NCBI GenBank assembly: GCA_036339585.1
Contig: JAYZAS010000012.1
Coordinates: 1 to 64,000 of the forward strand
Length of the DNA stretch: 64,000 bases
Origin: Pseudomonadota bacterium
Lineage (GTDB): Bacteria; Pseudomonadota; Alphaproteobacteria; UBA8366
Direction: 5' to 3'
Positions 36,277 to 44,327 of the stretch are shown here, piece after piece. Positions within the stretch are counted from its first letter, which is position 1. Every line of letters starts with the position of its first letter. The translations under genes and the position numbers were made by a program. The notes below the pieces were generated by a model. The model did no database searches. It saw nothing but the letters and a program-made list of their open reading frames with translations, and was not told the DNA's origin.

Positions 36277-37356
36277 TTAAATACTCAGTAGCGAAACAGT
36301 AAAACGTGTTTCAGCGCCTAACTCTGATTCTATTCCCAAATGGCCCCTATGACGCACGAGAATGTGTTTTACGATAGCTAAACCCAAACCAGTCCCCCCC
36401 ATATCACGGGACCTCCCTTTGTCTACTCTGTAAAAACGCTCCGTTAATCTCGGAATATGTTCAGGTGGTATACCTTCACCTTCGTTTGTTATCGATACAG
36501 CAACACCAAGAGCATCAGATTCACCGGCATCGGGCATAATACATTTACTTGCTCCAACTAAAATTTGAGTGTTCGGACGACCGTAGTAAATCGCGTTGCC
36601 AACTAAATTCTGAAAAACTTGCGTTAATTCATCCGCATCACCAAGAACCTTCGGCAAGTCATCGCACAGACTTACGCGAATCTCCATGCCACGCTCTTTG
36701 GCATTTACCAATAAAATATCACCCACCTGCCCCAAAATTGATGACAAATCGACTATCTGTTCAGGTCGGATATGCTCATCTGTTTCCACTTTGGACAGAG
36801 CTAACAAATCGTCGATAAGACGAGCCATTCGCTTAGCTTCGTTTTCCATAATAGATAGAAAACGGGCTGATGCTTCAGGATCATCTGCAGCCGGCCCTCG
36901 AAGGGTTTCGATAAAACCCAGTAAAGCAGATAGCGGTGAACGCAATTCATGACTAACATTTGCTACGAAGTCTGCGCGCATTTGGGATGCCTTCTTTGTC
37001 TCCGTTATGTCGTGAAGGACCAGCATTGCCCAACATGAGCCAGCTGATTTCAAGTCAGGAAGCCTCCAAATGTTCAACTCGTAATATCGCCCTATCGGAT
37101 GCGGCAGAAAAACTTCCCTACGAATTCCGGGATTCCCTTTCAATGTCTCATCAATTGCACCGGCGATATGTTCACTATTCAGCAAGTCGTCGAGACTAGA
37201 ACTCGACAAATCAGCACCCAACAACTCTTTCGCAGCTCGATTGAAATTAACGACCACATGTTTGACATCGACCAAAAATACTGGGTCTGGAAGGCCATCT
37301 AGAATACTAGCATCCAATGGCGGCCCCATCTGTTCATTTTGAGATTTTAGGCTCAT
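36277..37356 (-). CDS. phoR: Phosphate-regulon-type sensor histidine kinase PhoR without membrane segments
   Basis: A 359-aa kinase. A PAS domain (about 14-120: LDGLPDPVFLVDVKHVVVNFN) is followed by a HisKA domain with H136 (NVSHELRSPLSALLGFIETL) and a HATPase domain with the N box (QNLVGNAIYYG) and G boxes (DKGRSRDMGGTGLGLAIVKH). This matches PhoR, but there is no N-terminal transmembrane region. An in-frame TAA lies two codons before the ATG, so the frame cannot extend upstream. It would be a soluble kinase that must reach the Pst complex by protein contact. It lies upstream of the Pho box and pst operon on the same strand. Confidence 0.87.
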   Translation of the reverse strand: MSLKSQNEQMGPPLDASILDGLPDPVFLVDVKHVVVNFNRAAKELLGADLSSSSLDDLLNSEHIAGAIDETLKGNPGIRREVFLPHPIGRYYELNIWRLPDLKSAGSCWAMLVLHDITETKKASQMRADFVANVSHELRSPLSALLGFIETLRGPAADDPEASARFLSIMENEAKRMARLIDDLLALSKVETDEHIRPEQIVDLSSILGQVGDILLVNAKERGMEIRVSLCDDLPKVLGDADELTQVFQNLVGNAIYYGRPNTQILVGASKCIMPDAGESDALGVAVSITNEGEGIPPEHIPRLTERFYRVDKGRSRDMGGTGLGLAIVKHILVRHRGHLGIESELGAETRFTVSLLSI

Positions 37357-37455
37357 AATTTAATTAATCTAACAGACCCGTTATGCATTTACATTAAATC
37401 AAATTGACTAATTTATTTTTGAGAAAAACCCACGCGGATTATTTTTTACGGGGAC

Positions 37456-38637
37456 CTATTTTACTACACGTGTCTCAATTGAAGATGCCTCTATTGCATC
37501 CCAATCGTACTCTACACCCATTCCAGGAAGGCTCGGCACACCCACTGTTCCATCTGGCTCTATACAGTCTAATTGGTCGTGATAACCGTTTTCATAGTAT
37601 GGCAAAGACCATGCATTGGACATTTTTGGATGAACCAAGTTTACTTCGTAGAAATTTGAATTGCGGCAGGCGGCCATCAGTTGTCTCATAGCGGGTCCAC
37701 AGCTATGCACTTCAGTGTCTATGCCCAGCCCCTCTGCCGCATTCGCGAGCTTATAACAAGCGGTTATGCCACCGTCATAATCTGGGTCTGCCCTCGCGAA
37801 ATCTGTGGCTCCAGCAACAAGCATGTCAACAGTCGTTTCCAGGTTTCGAATGTGCTCCGTAATTAAGACCGGAGTTTTTACGAAACTTTTTAAAGATTGA
37901 TGGCCTCGAATTGAAATTCCACCATCACCGTAGGGGTCCTCATACCAATACAAGCCGCATGCATCACATACCCGGCCAATTTCGATAGCATCCGCTAATG
38001 TTGCCAAATGATTAGAAGCATCATACATAATCTTCATCTTGTCACCGACGCGTTTTGCCACTGTTTCAAGTAATGCGGTTTCCCGAGCGACGTTACCCTC
38101 ATGCCAACCATGCATTTTGTAAGCGCGATAACCCATTTCATAACATTGTTCGGCAAAGTCCGCGTAAGCCTCTGGACTAGACAGCCCATTCGCTTCTTCA
38201 TCACCGCCTAATGTGCTAGCATATGCCGGCAGTCGTTCCCGATAACCACCTAAAATCTGGCTGACGGATGCACCGTATTGCTTTCCTGCAAGATCCCAAA
38301 GCGCGATATCGATAGCACCAATGCCCACTTCGCCTATATGTTTGGTAAGTCGCCGCATGGTGTTGTAATGCTGGGTGCGGGCTAGGGCTGGCTTCCCCAC
38401 CAAGCGCGAAGCGAGAGCTTCCGCAGCAGCCATTATGGGCCTGACACGGCTTCGGCCTGGAACATATTCCCCCATTACACCTGTATCAGTATATATACGA
38501 ACCCCAAACCGAAGGTGCGTGCCGGTTTTCCCAGGCGTGTATGACACCCCAAACCCAGCTGGATCAGAAGACATATTCTCGATATTTATTTCGAAGGCAA
38601 TAAATTCAATTCGTTCAATGATAGGGCCATCAGTCAT
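37456..38637 (-). CDS. Enolase-superfamily acid-sugar dehydratase/racemase (mandelate racemase group)
   Basis: A 393-aa mandelate racemase/muconate lactonising enzyme family protein. The Mg ligands are D206 (MYDASN), E233 (WYEDPY) and E261 (LITEHI). Candidate catalytic residues are K174 and H176 (YKMHGWH), D284 or D286, and H311 (TEVHSCGP) acting as the His-Asp dyad. Such enzymes abstract the proton next to a carboxylate, usually to dehydrate an acid sugar. The KxH motif in place of KxK leaves the exact substrate open. It lies downstream of the rhodanese gene on the same strand with a 145-base gap. Confidence 0.88.
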   Translation of the reverse strand: MTDGPIIERIEFIAFEINIENMSSDPAGFGVSYTPGKTGTHLRFGVRIYTDTGVMGEYVPGRSRVRPIMAAAEALASRLVGKPALARTQHYNTMRRLTKHIGEVGIGAIDIALWDLAGKQYGASVSQILGGYRERLPAYASTLGGDEEANGLSSPEAYADFAEQCYEMGYRAYKMHGWHEGNVARETALLETVAKRVGDKMKIMYDASNHLATLADAIEIGRVCDACGLYWYEDPYGDGGISIRGHQSLKSFVKTPVLITEHIRNLETTVDMLVAGATDFARADPDYDGGITACYKLANAAEGLGIDTEVHSCGPAMRQLMAACRNSNFYEVNLVHPKMSNAWSLPYYENGYHDQLDCIEPDGTVGVPSLPGMGVEYDWDAIEASSIETRVVK

Positions 38638-38782
38638 ATTATTTTCCTATACGGGTCATTTTGAGACGGTGCCTCTTAAAACACACTACCATCCCAACCA
38701 AAGACGCACAATTTGCTCAGTGTTTCTGAAAACGTTGGAGACTGTAACCCACAGACAATGATACCAAAAACCCCTGTGCGCA

Positions 38783-40372
38783 CTATCTACGTATGATGTC
38801 ATAGCGTTGATCGTCTTCTGTTCTCATTTGTTCTGCCAAATCAATTTCCCAATTCAAATATGCCTTCATGGCCTCTTCTTTATTCACCTCCTCCTCCCGG
38901 GCCTTCAAACGAATATCAAGAGCTTCACTCAACATTCTTTCAGGCCCAGCTTCCACTTTAAAGCCAGCAGATACCCATGCATTGGTTCCACCCGCAAGCG
39001 CCTTCGCAGGTGGTGTAAGTTGCGCGGTGGCTAACCGCGCTAGCTTACCGTCAGGGGACGTGAGAACCAGAGTGCCAGAATTGCTCAAGTCGCCAATTAC
39101 ACGTGGAAACTGACTCCTTAGGGCAAACGCGGCGCCCGGAATATGCCCATTGAGATACTCTTTGCTCATAGCAAGGTCCACTACTTGAACAGCCCCTGCG
39201 TCCATTGAGCTCCTCAGTTCAGCAACTGAAATCATATCAACTTCAGCGTCTTCTAACCCAAGTATATTTGAAGACCATATGCCTGTCTCTATTTCGATGT
39301 CTTTTCCATCTGTTGAAAACGTTGCCACATCCCAGCCCATTTGTTTCATCCAATAAGCCGTAAACGTAGCTCGCACAGATGTATCATCAATGAGCACCAC
39401 TCTTGCGCCCCAAGTTGCACAATGTCGGTCTGTTTCCTGAACAAGTTGCCCGCCCGCTATATGCTTAGCCCCTTTCAGATGCCCTGCTTCAAATTCTTTC
39501 GCGGTCCTTACATCAAATAAGTAGAGTGTTCTTATTTCATTTTCTTTCCGCCAATTCGAAAGAGTTGCCAGATCTATTTCCCTTATACCTGCTTGTTTTG
39601 CGACCCGTTTAGCTGCATCTTTCGCACCTGCCAGACCGTTAGCCGATACTTCCGGAGCAGCTCTAGTCGCACCATCGATTATGTCATAGCCAGCGAGGTG
39701 CCACCCCTGCGTTCCATTAGCAAGTGAGACGACATCATTCGGGTAACCTGCGACACGCAAAGCTTCGGCACCTATAATACTTCTCGTACGCCCGCCGCAG
39801 TTGATGACAACCTTGGTTTCTGATGAAGGAACCATGTCCTTAAACCGATAAACAAGCTCAGCACCTGGAGCACTTATTGCATTTGGGATGCTATTTCCGT
39901 GATATTCCTCAAAGGTACGTGTATCAAGAAGAACCACATCTGACTTATTGTCGAGCATCGTCTTCAATTCATCAGCAGAGATATGCGGTGTCCCAACATC
40001 GCATTCTATTAGTTCTGCAAACGCTTTGCTGGGAACATGCATTCCGCTGTAAATCCGATAGCCCGCTTTTTCCCACCCCGATAATCCTTCGTTCAGAACT
40101 TGAATATCTGACCAACCTAGAGCTAACATTCGTTCAGCGGCTAATTGTGCATACCCCTCTCCATCATCACACCAAACCACACGCACACTTCGTCGTGGCA
40201 CCAAAGTATCCACTAGACACTCAAGTCTGCCAATTGGCACACAGGAGGCCATGAATATGTGCCGGCTATCAAACGGTACTTCCTCACGTGCATCTAACAA
40301 CGCGACTTCGCCTCCATCATGAAAATATGACTTCAGAGTTTGGGCATCGATATGGTTTGATTGTTTTTCCAT
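38783..40372 (-). CDS. Four-domain rhodanese-like sulfurtransferase
   Basis: About 529 aa in four rhodanese repeats (roughly 5-110, 125-235, 265-360, 375-480). Active-site loops differ. Domain 1 has C68 (VVWCDDGEG) and domain 2 has C192 (INCGGRTRS). Domain 3 has Asp at the Cys position (VVLIDDTSVRA) and domain 4 has Ser (VLTSPDGKLA). So two domains could carry persulfide sulfur and two look degenerate. It is cytoplasmic, with no signal peptide. ATG 40372 is preferred over GTG 40381 because AGGTG sits about seven bases upstream. It is divergent from the TauD gene. The sulfur donor and acceptor are unknown. Confidence 0.88.
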   Translation of the reverse strand: MEKQSNHIDAQTLKSYFHDGGEVALLDAREEVPFDSRHIFMASCVPIGRLECLVDTLVPRRSVRVVWCDDGEGYAQLAAERMLALGWSDIQVLNEGLSGWEKAGYRIYSGMHVPSKAFAELIECDVGTPHISADELKTMLDNKSDVVLLDTRTFEEYHGNSIPNAISAPGAELVYRFKDMVPSSETKVVINCGGRTRSIIGAEALRVAGYPNDVVSLANGTQGWHLAGYDIIDGATRAAPEVSANGLAGAKDAAKRVAKQAGIREIDLATLSNWRKENEIRTLYLFDVRTAKEFEAGHLKGAKHIAGGQLVQETDRHCATWGARVVLIDDTSVRATFTAYWMKQMGWDVATFSTDGKDIEIETGIWSSNILGLEDAEVDMISVAELRSSMDAGAVQVVDLAMSKEYLNGHIPGAAFALRSQFPRVIGDLSNSGTLVLTSPDGKLARLATAQLTPPAKALAGGTNAWVSAGFKVEAGPERMLSEALDIRLKAREEEVNKEEAMKAYLNWEIDLAEQMRTEDDQRYDIIRR

Positions 40373-40425
40373 GTAATTCACCTACTTTCGGATATTTAGG
40401 CCAAAGCCTGCCTCGTCTGAGGGTC

Positions 40426-40484
40426 ATTGTATATTGCTCTCCACAACAGCTTGTGGAGTAATGATGATCGAGCAATAATACAAT
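40426..40484. promoter_or_regulatory. Nested inverted repeats in the rhodanese/TauD divergent promoter
   Basis: The inner palindrome is CTCCACAA (40439-40446), loop CAGC, TTGTGGAG (40451-40458). The outer arms ATTGTATATTGCTC (40426-40439) and GAGCAATAATACAAT (40470-40484) are complementary over 14 bases with one bulged base. Everything lies between two divergent starts, so it is likely a double operator or a cruciform-forming element. Confidence 0.6.
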
Positions 40485-40510
40485 AGTCTTGATAACTTGA
40501 TGGATTTGCT

Positions 40511-41401
40511 ATGCCCGACAGTGATGTTTCTACCCGCCCTTATAAATTAGGTGACCTTAAGGTCGTGCCATGCTCAACCGTTATAGGCGCTGAAATACGG
40601 AATATTGATATTTCCAAAGAACTCTCAGCTGAGATAATCGTAAGCCTCATTCAGGCTTGGCATACCCATCTGGTTCTGCTATTCCGGCAACAAGACCTGA
40701 CGCCGGAACAGCATATCGCGTTCACCTCATATTTTGGCACACCACAAAGCCCCAATCGGACATCGTTTACCCCCCTTACCGAGAAATATCCTGAGATTAT
40801 AGAGGTGATGAATGTCGATATGGATGACAAACGGCTTGATCACAGTCTCGGAAACTCAGAAGCCATGTGGCACACTGACATGTCCTACAAGCCGATCCCA
40901 CCATCAGGAAGCGCGCTTTATTCTCGAGAAATACCACCTGATGGCGGCGATACTTGCGTCAGCAACATGTATCTGGCCTATGATGATCTTTCTGATGAGA
41001 TGTTAAAGGAAATCGATGATAAGTGCGCTGTGCATGATGAAAGCCGCAACAGTGCTGGCATTTTACGTCCAGGCTTTCTGGATCAAAAAGATCCTACAAA
41101 GACGCCTGGGCCACATCACCCGATAATTCGTACCCACCCTGAGACCAAGCGCAAAACTCTATTCCTAGGTCGCCGACCCTACAGTTACATACCGGGTCTA
41201 TCTTATGAAAAAAGTGAGTATCTTCTCGACCGTCTCTGGGCACATGCCTCACAAAAGAAATATGCTTGGTGTCATCAATGGGCTGTAGGCGATCTTCTGC
41301 TGTGGGATAACAGATGCGTAATGCATCGCCGTGATCCATTTGATAAAAACCAAAGACGTGTCATGCACCGGACACAAATTGCTGGCAGCCGTCCCTTTTA
41401 G
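40511..41401 (+). CDS. TauD/TfdA-family Fe(II)/2-oxoglutarate dioxygenase
   Basis: A 296-aa dioxygenase. The iron facial triad is H121 and D123 (MWHTDMSY) plus H272 (CVMHRRDPFD); R287 in the RRVMHR segment would bind 2-oxoglutarate. The family hydroxylates sulfonates (taurine), aryloxyacetates or other acids, with succinate and CO2 as co-products. No transporter of the tau type is adjacent. The divergent neighbour is the rhodanese protein; a sulfur-related substrate is possible but unproven. Confidence 0.9.
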   Translation: MPDSDVSTRPYKLGDLKVVPCSTVIGAEIRNIDISKELSAEIIVSLIQAWHTHLVLLFRQQDLTPEQHIAFTSYFGTPQSPNRTSFTPLTEKYPEIIEVMNVDMDDKRLDHSLGNSEAMWHTDMSYKPIPPSGSALYSREIPPDGGDTCVSNMYLAYDDLSDEMLKEIDDKCAVHDESRNSAGILRPGFLDQKDPTKTPGPHHPIIRTHPETKRKTLFLGRRPYSYIPGLSYEKSEYLLDRLWAHASQKKYAWCHQWAVGDLLLWDNRCVMHRRDPFDKNQRRVMHRTQIAGSRPF

Positions 41402-41600
41402 CCAACTTTCGACTAGATATTCACTTTCAATCAGTCCAGATATAACGACAAATTGCCCGGAGATCGTCGATTTTCAAGCACCAAGGTTTTTGTAACACGA
41501 GCAACAAACCTCGATGAAAGTTATTTGGACGTTACGCTTTATCATGGACAAAACTTAGATTTTCCATTTTTCCCGACTGGAACTTTTTAGACCTATCCAA

Positions 41601-42773
41601 TCAGAAACTCGCACCTGCAACGCCAATAGTCGACTGGCCAGTATCGAATAATTCAGTAAATGTGCGCCTACCATTGGCCACTGACATCAGTTCGTTGAAG
41701 ATTTTCTCTCCGCCCTCCTCAATTGACATCTGCCCTCGCATTATATCGCTAACATCTACGTCAAGATCATCAAATCCACGTTCTGCAGTCAAAGGGTTAC
41801 CGCTAACTTTTATCGTCGGGGTGAAGGGATGCGATGATGGCTGGCCAAGCCCGGTGTTGAAACCTATGATTTGACACCCTCCTGCGGCGAAGCCGGTCAT
41901 CGACTCACAGGCAGGTGCTGGCGTGCTCATGAAGTAGAAGCCTGGGGGATTGGGGACTACCGGATCACAGTAATCGACAACACCTTGTAGAGTTTTTGTG
42001 CCCGCTTTCTTGACCGCGCCTAGGGCTTTTTCAGCAAGAGTAGTCAGTCCTCCATTGATGTTATCAGCCGAGGGATTAGTCTTGCGTATATCCTCAACGC
42101 CCCCCATTCTTGACATCTCTTCCATGTCAGCAATTGATTGGACGATTGCAGCTGCAACGCTTTGGTTCACCGAGCGTTCAGCAAGTAGATGCTCAGCACC
42201 CATAATTTCTGCTGTTTCGGAAAGCACCACCGTACCGCCAGCATCCATCAACATATCCGCGGCGTGGCCAAGCGCTGGATTGCCGGAAAGTCCGCTTGAA
42301 AAATCTGACCCGCCACATTCCGAACCAAAAATTAGCTTAGAAAGAGGTAATTCAACTCGATGCTGTGTTGAATGTTTTCGAACAAGCTTTGCCGCCGCTA
42401 CAGTCCCCGCCTCTATTGTGCGAAATGTGCTTCCATACTCTTGAAAAGCGATGCATTCCACATCCTTACCCGCATCAGCAATTGGGCCAGCAAAAGCATC
42501 GGTGGAGGGCTTGTGTAGACTTACTAATACCACAGCACAAATATTAGGGTTCATTGCCATACCATGAATGGCTTTCATACGCATTTCATGATTTCTGCCA
42601 ATCATTTTTCTTCCGAAAAGATCGGTGACCAAGTCGGTTTCACGGACATTATTGTGAATTTTTAATGCCAGCCCGTTGGAATTATCCATCAATGAAATTA
42701 TGCCAACACGATTACGCACACCTGCACTGCCATTATCCCGCTCAAAACCAAAAAATGACTCATTTTTACCCAT
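41601..42773 (-). CDS. Altronate/galactarate dehydratase family large subunit (UxaA C-terminal part; SuyB-like size)
   Basis: A 390-aa protein equal to the catalytic part of UxaA/GarD: FERDNGSAGVRNRVGII, KLIFGSECGGSDFSSGLSGN and the FMSTPAPACESMTGFAAGG region with conserved cysteines. The family eliminates water, or sulfite in SuyAB, from 2-hydroxy acids using iron. Here the N-terminal SAF part is a separate gene just upstream, giving a ~99 plus ~390 aa pair. That is the arrangement of (2R)-sulfolactate sulfo-lyase SuyAB but also of split UxaA-like hydrolases. The substrate cannot be fixed from the motifs I can see. Confidence 0.88.
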   Translation of the reverse strand: MGKNESFFGFERDNGSAGVRNRVGIISLMDNSNGLALKIHNNVRETDLVTDLFGRKMIGRNHEMRMKAIHGMAMNPNICAVVLVSLHKPSTDAFAGPIADAGKDVECIAFQEYGSTFRTIEAGTVAAAKLVRKHSTQHRVELPLSKLIFGSECGGSDFSSGLSGNPALGHAADMLMDAGGTVVLSETAEIMGAEHLLAERSVNQSVAAAIVQSIADMEEMSRMGGVEDIRKTNPSADNINGGLTTLAEKALGAVKKAGTKTLQGVVDYCDPVVPNPPGFYFMSTPAPACESMTGFAAGGCQIIGFNTGLGQPSSHPFTPTIKVSGNPLTAERGFDDLDVDVSDIMRGQMSIEEGGEKIFNELMSVANGRRTFTELFDTGQSTIGVAGASF

Positions 42774-42796
42774 GTATATGCTCCCTTGCCGTCTAT

Positions 42797-43096
42797 TCAG
42801 TCGGTGACGTTGTGAACGTGGACATGTTGACCTTTTGAAATATCTAGCGTGGCTTGTCCAATAACTTCCCCGTATTTAATTATCTTTTCGCCTTTTATGA
42901 TATCCCGCATAGCGATCTTATGGCCTCTTGGGATATCGTCTTTGGAGGTAATGCTTATATTGTCTTTGCCAAGTCGAACCGACGCCTGTGTGCCATTCCC
43001 AACATCATGCAAACAAACTGCTACGTTGTCTTTCTTATCGACCATTAAGGCGTCAAGGTTACCACCGAAATCTTTTTCTGCCATTTGATCTGCCAC
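42797..43096 (-). CDS. SAF-domain small subunit of a UxaA/SuyA-type dehydratase or lyase
   Basis: A 99-aa protein matching the UxaA N-terminal SAF domain: DDIPRGHKIAMRDIIKGE, IIKYGEVIGQA and the C-terminal HVHVHNV. In UxaA this domain helps bind substrate and metal and is fused; here it is separate, 23 nt upstream of the large subunit on the same strand. The pair must act together. The stretch between 43097 and the SDR stop at 43270 shows nothing further. Confidence 0.87.
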   Translation of the reverse strand: MADQMAEKDFGGNLDALMVDKKDNVAVCLHDVGNGTQASVRLGKDNISITSKDDIPRGHKIAMRDIIKGEKIIKYGEVIGQATLDISKGQHVHVHNVTD

Positions 43097-43269
43097 AAAA
43101 TCCCCCTTTTCTTTTTATGAGCAAGAACCAGTGCCTATTCTCCTCAATATGTCCATACCCACACAAAAGTGCAAATAATCAAATCAAAGAAGATCGACCA
43201 CTTGGCCGAGACAAACTGGGTCTTACGAAAAATTCGACCAGCCCACCCATTAATATTCCAATTTATTTT

Positions 43270-44190
43270 TTATGCAGGATCCCAGCTGAATACCTCGGCA
43301 GAAACTGAAAGCTCGTAAAAGTGCGAGCTAAAAGTAGGAATAGCATGTTGGGAAATAAGCTCAGGGGTCCACCCCTCACTGCGCTGAACGGAGCGGAGTG
43401 GTCTATTCTGGCTAAACAAGAAAATTTCATTGTTACGTACGCCAAAAATTTGACCGGTCACCTTGGCCTCATCAGCTTTTTTACTGCATAAATAAACTGC
43501 CATTGGTGCAATTTTTTCCGGCGTCATTTGCTTTAGCTTTTCGACCCTTTCCGATTGCTCTGGGGTATTAGTAGGGATTGAACCAATCATCCGGCTCCAT
43601 GCAAACGGGGAGATACAATTCGACCGTACTTGATATCTGGCCATATCCAGAGCTATGGACTTCGAAAGCCCTAATATACCCATTTTGGCTGCAGAATAAT
43701 TCGCCTGCCCAACATTGCCTATGAGACCGGAAGTAGAGGTCATATGAACAAAACAGCCGGAACTTTGCTTTCTGAAGTGTGGGGCAGCGGCGCGGCTCAC
43801 AAAAAAGGTGCCATTTAAGTGAACGCCGATAACTGAGGACCACTCTTCTTCCGTCATCTTGTGAAAAATAGTATCGCGTAATATACCCGCGTTATTCACA
43901 ACTGCATCTATTTGACCAAAATTATCCAGTGCCGCCTCGATAATACGTTCACCTCCCTTGGCGCTGTCTACGCTATCGCAACAAACAACTGCCTCGCCCC
44001 CCTTTTCTATAATTAGATTTGCCACTTCATCTGCAGGACTACTATCGACACCCTCACCATCAACTCCCGCCCCAATATCATTCACCACAACACGCGCGCC
44101 TTCGGCCGCCATCAACAATGCAAAACCGCGCCCTATTCCCCGCCCCGCTCCTGTTACGACGACTACCTTGTCTTGAACCATGCCAGTCAT
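43270..44190 (-). CDS. Short-chain dehydrogenase/reductase ((3R)-hydroxyacyl-CoA dehydrogenase-like)
   Basis: A 306-aa SDR. The cofactor motif is VVTGAGRGIGRG, with NNAG, catalytic Ser in HMTSTSG and YSAAK. An Asp after the second strand (VVNDIG) favours NAD+. The extended C-terminus (VTGQIFGVRNNEIFLFSQNR, then EGWTPELI) is like the dehydrogenase domain of MFE-2-type (3R)-hydroxyacyl-CoA enzymes. ATG 44190 follows AAGGGA; a TTG at 44199 is less likely. It is divergent from the IlvD-type dehydratase, so the two may share regulation. Confidence 0.88.
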   Translation of the reverse strand: MTGMVQDKVVVVTGAGRGIGRGFALLMAAEGARVVVNDIGAGVDGEGVDSSPADEVANLIIEKGGEAVVCCDSVDSAKGGERIIEAALDNFGQIDAVVNNAGILRDTIFHKMTEEEWSSVIGVHLNGTFFVSRAAAPHFRKQSSGCFVHMTSTSGLIGNVGQANYSAAKMGILGLSKSIALDMARYQVRSNCISPFAWSRMIGSIPTNTPEQSERVEKLKQMTPEKIAPMAVYLCSKKADEAKVTGQIFGVRNNEIFLFSQNRPLRSVQRSEGWTPELISQHAIPTFSSHFYELSVSAEVFSWDPA

Positions 44191-44327
44191 TAAACTCAAT
44201 CCCTTTTCAATGTTTCCGTTTGAGTTCCACCATTGTTAAGCAGAAAAATACAATGCAATCTCAACCATAAGCCATTGCAATACAAGTCCTTGCCGCTTAC
44301 CGTAGGTTCAAACCGGGGAGAAAAATA

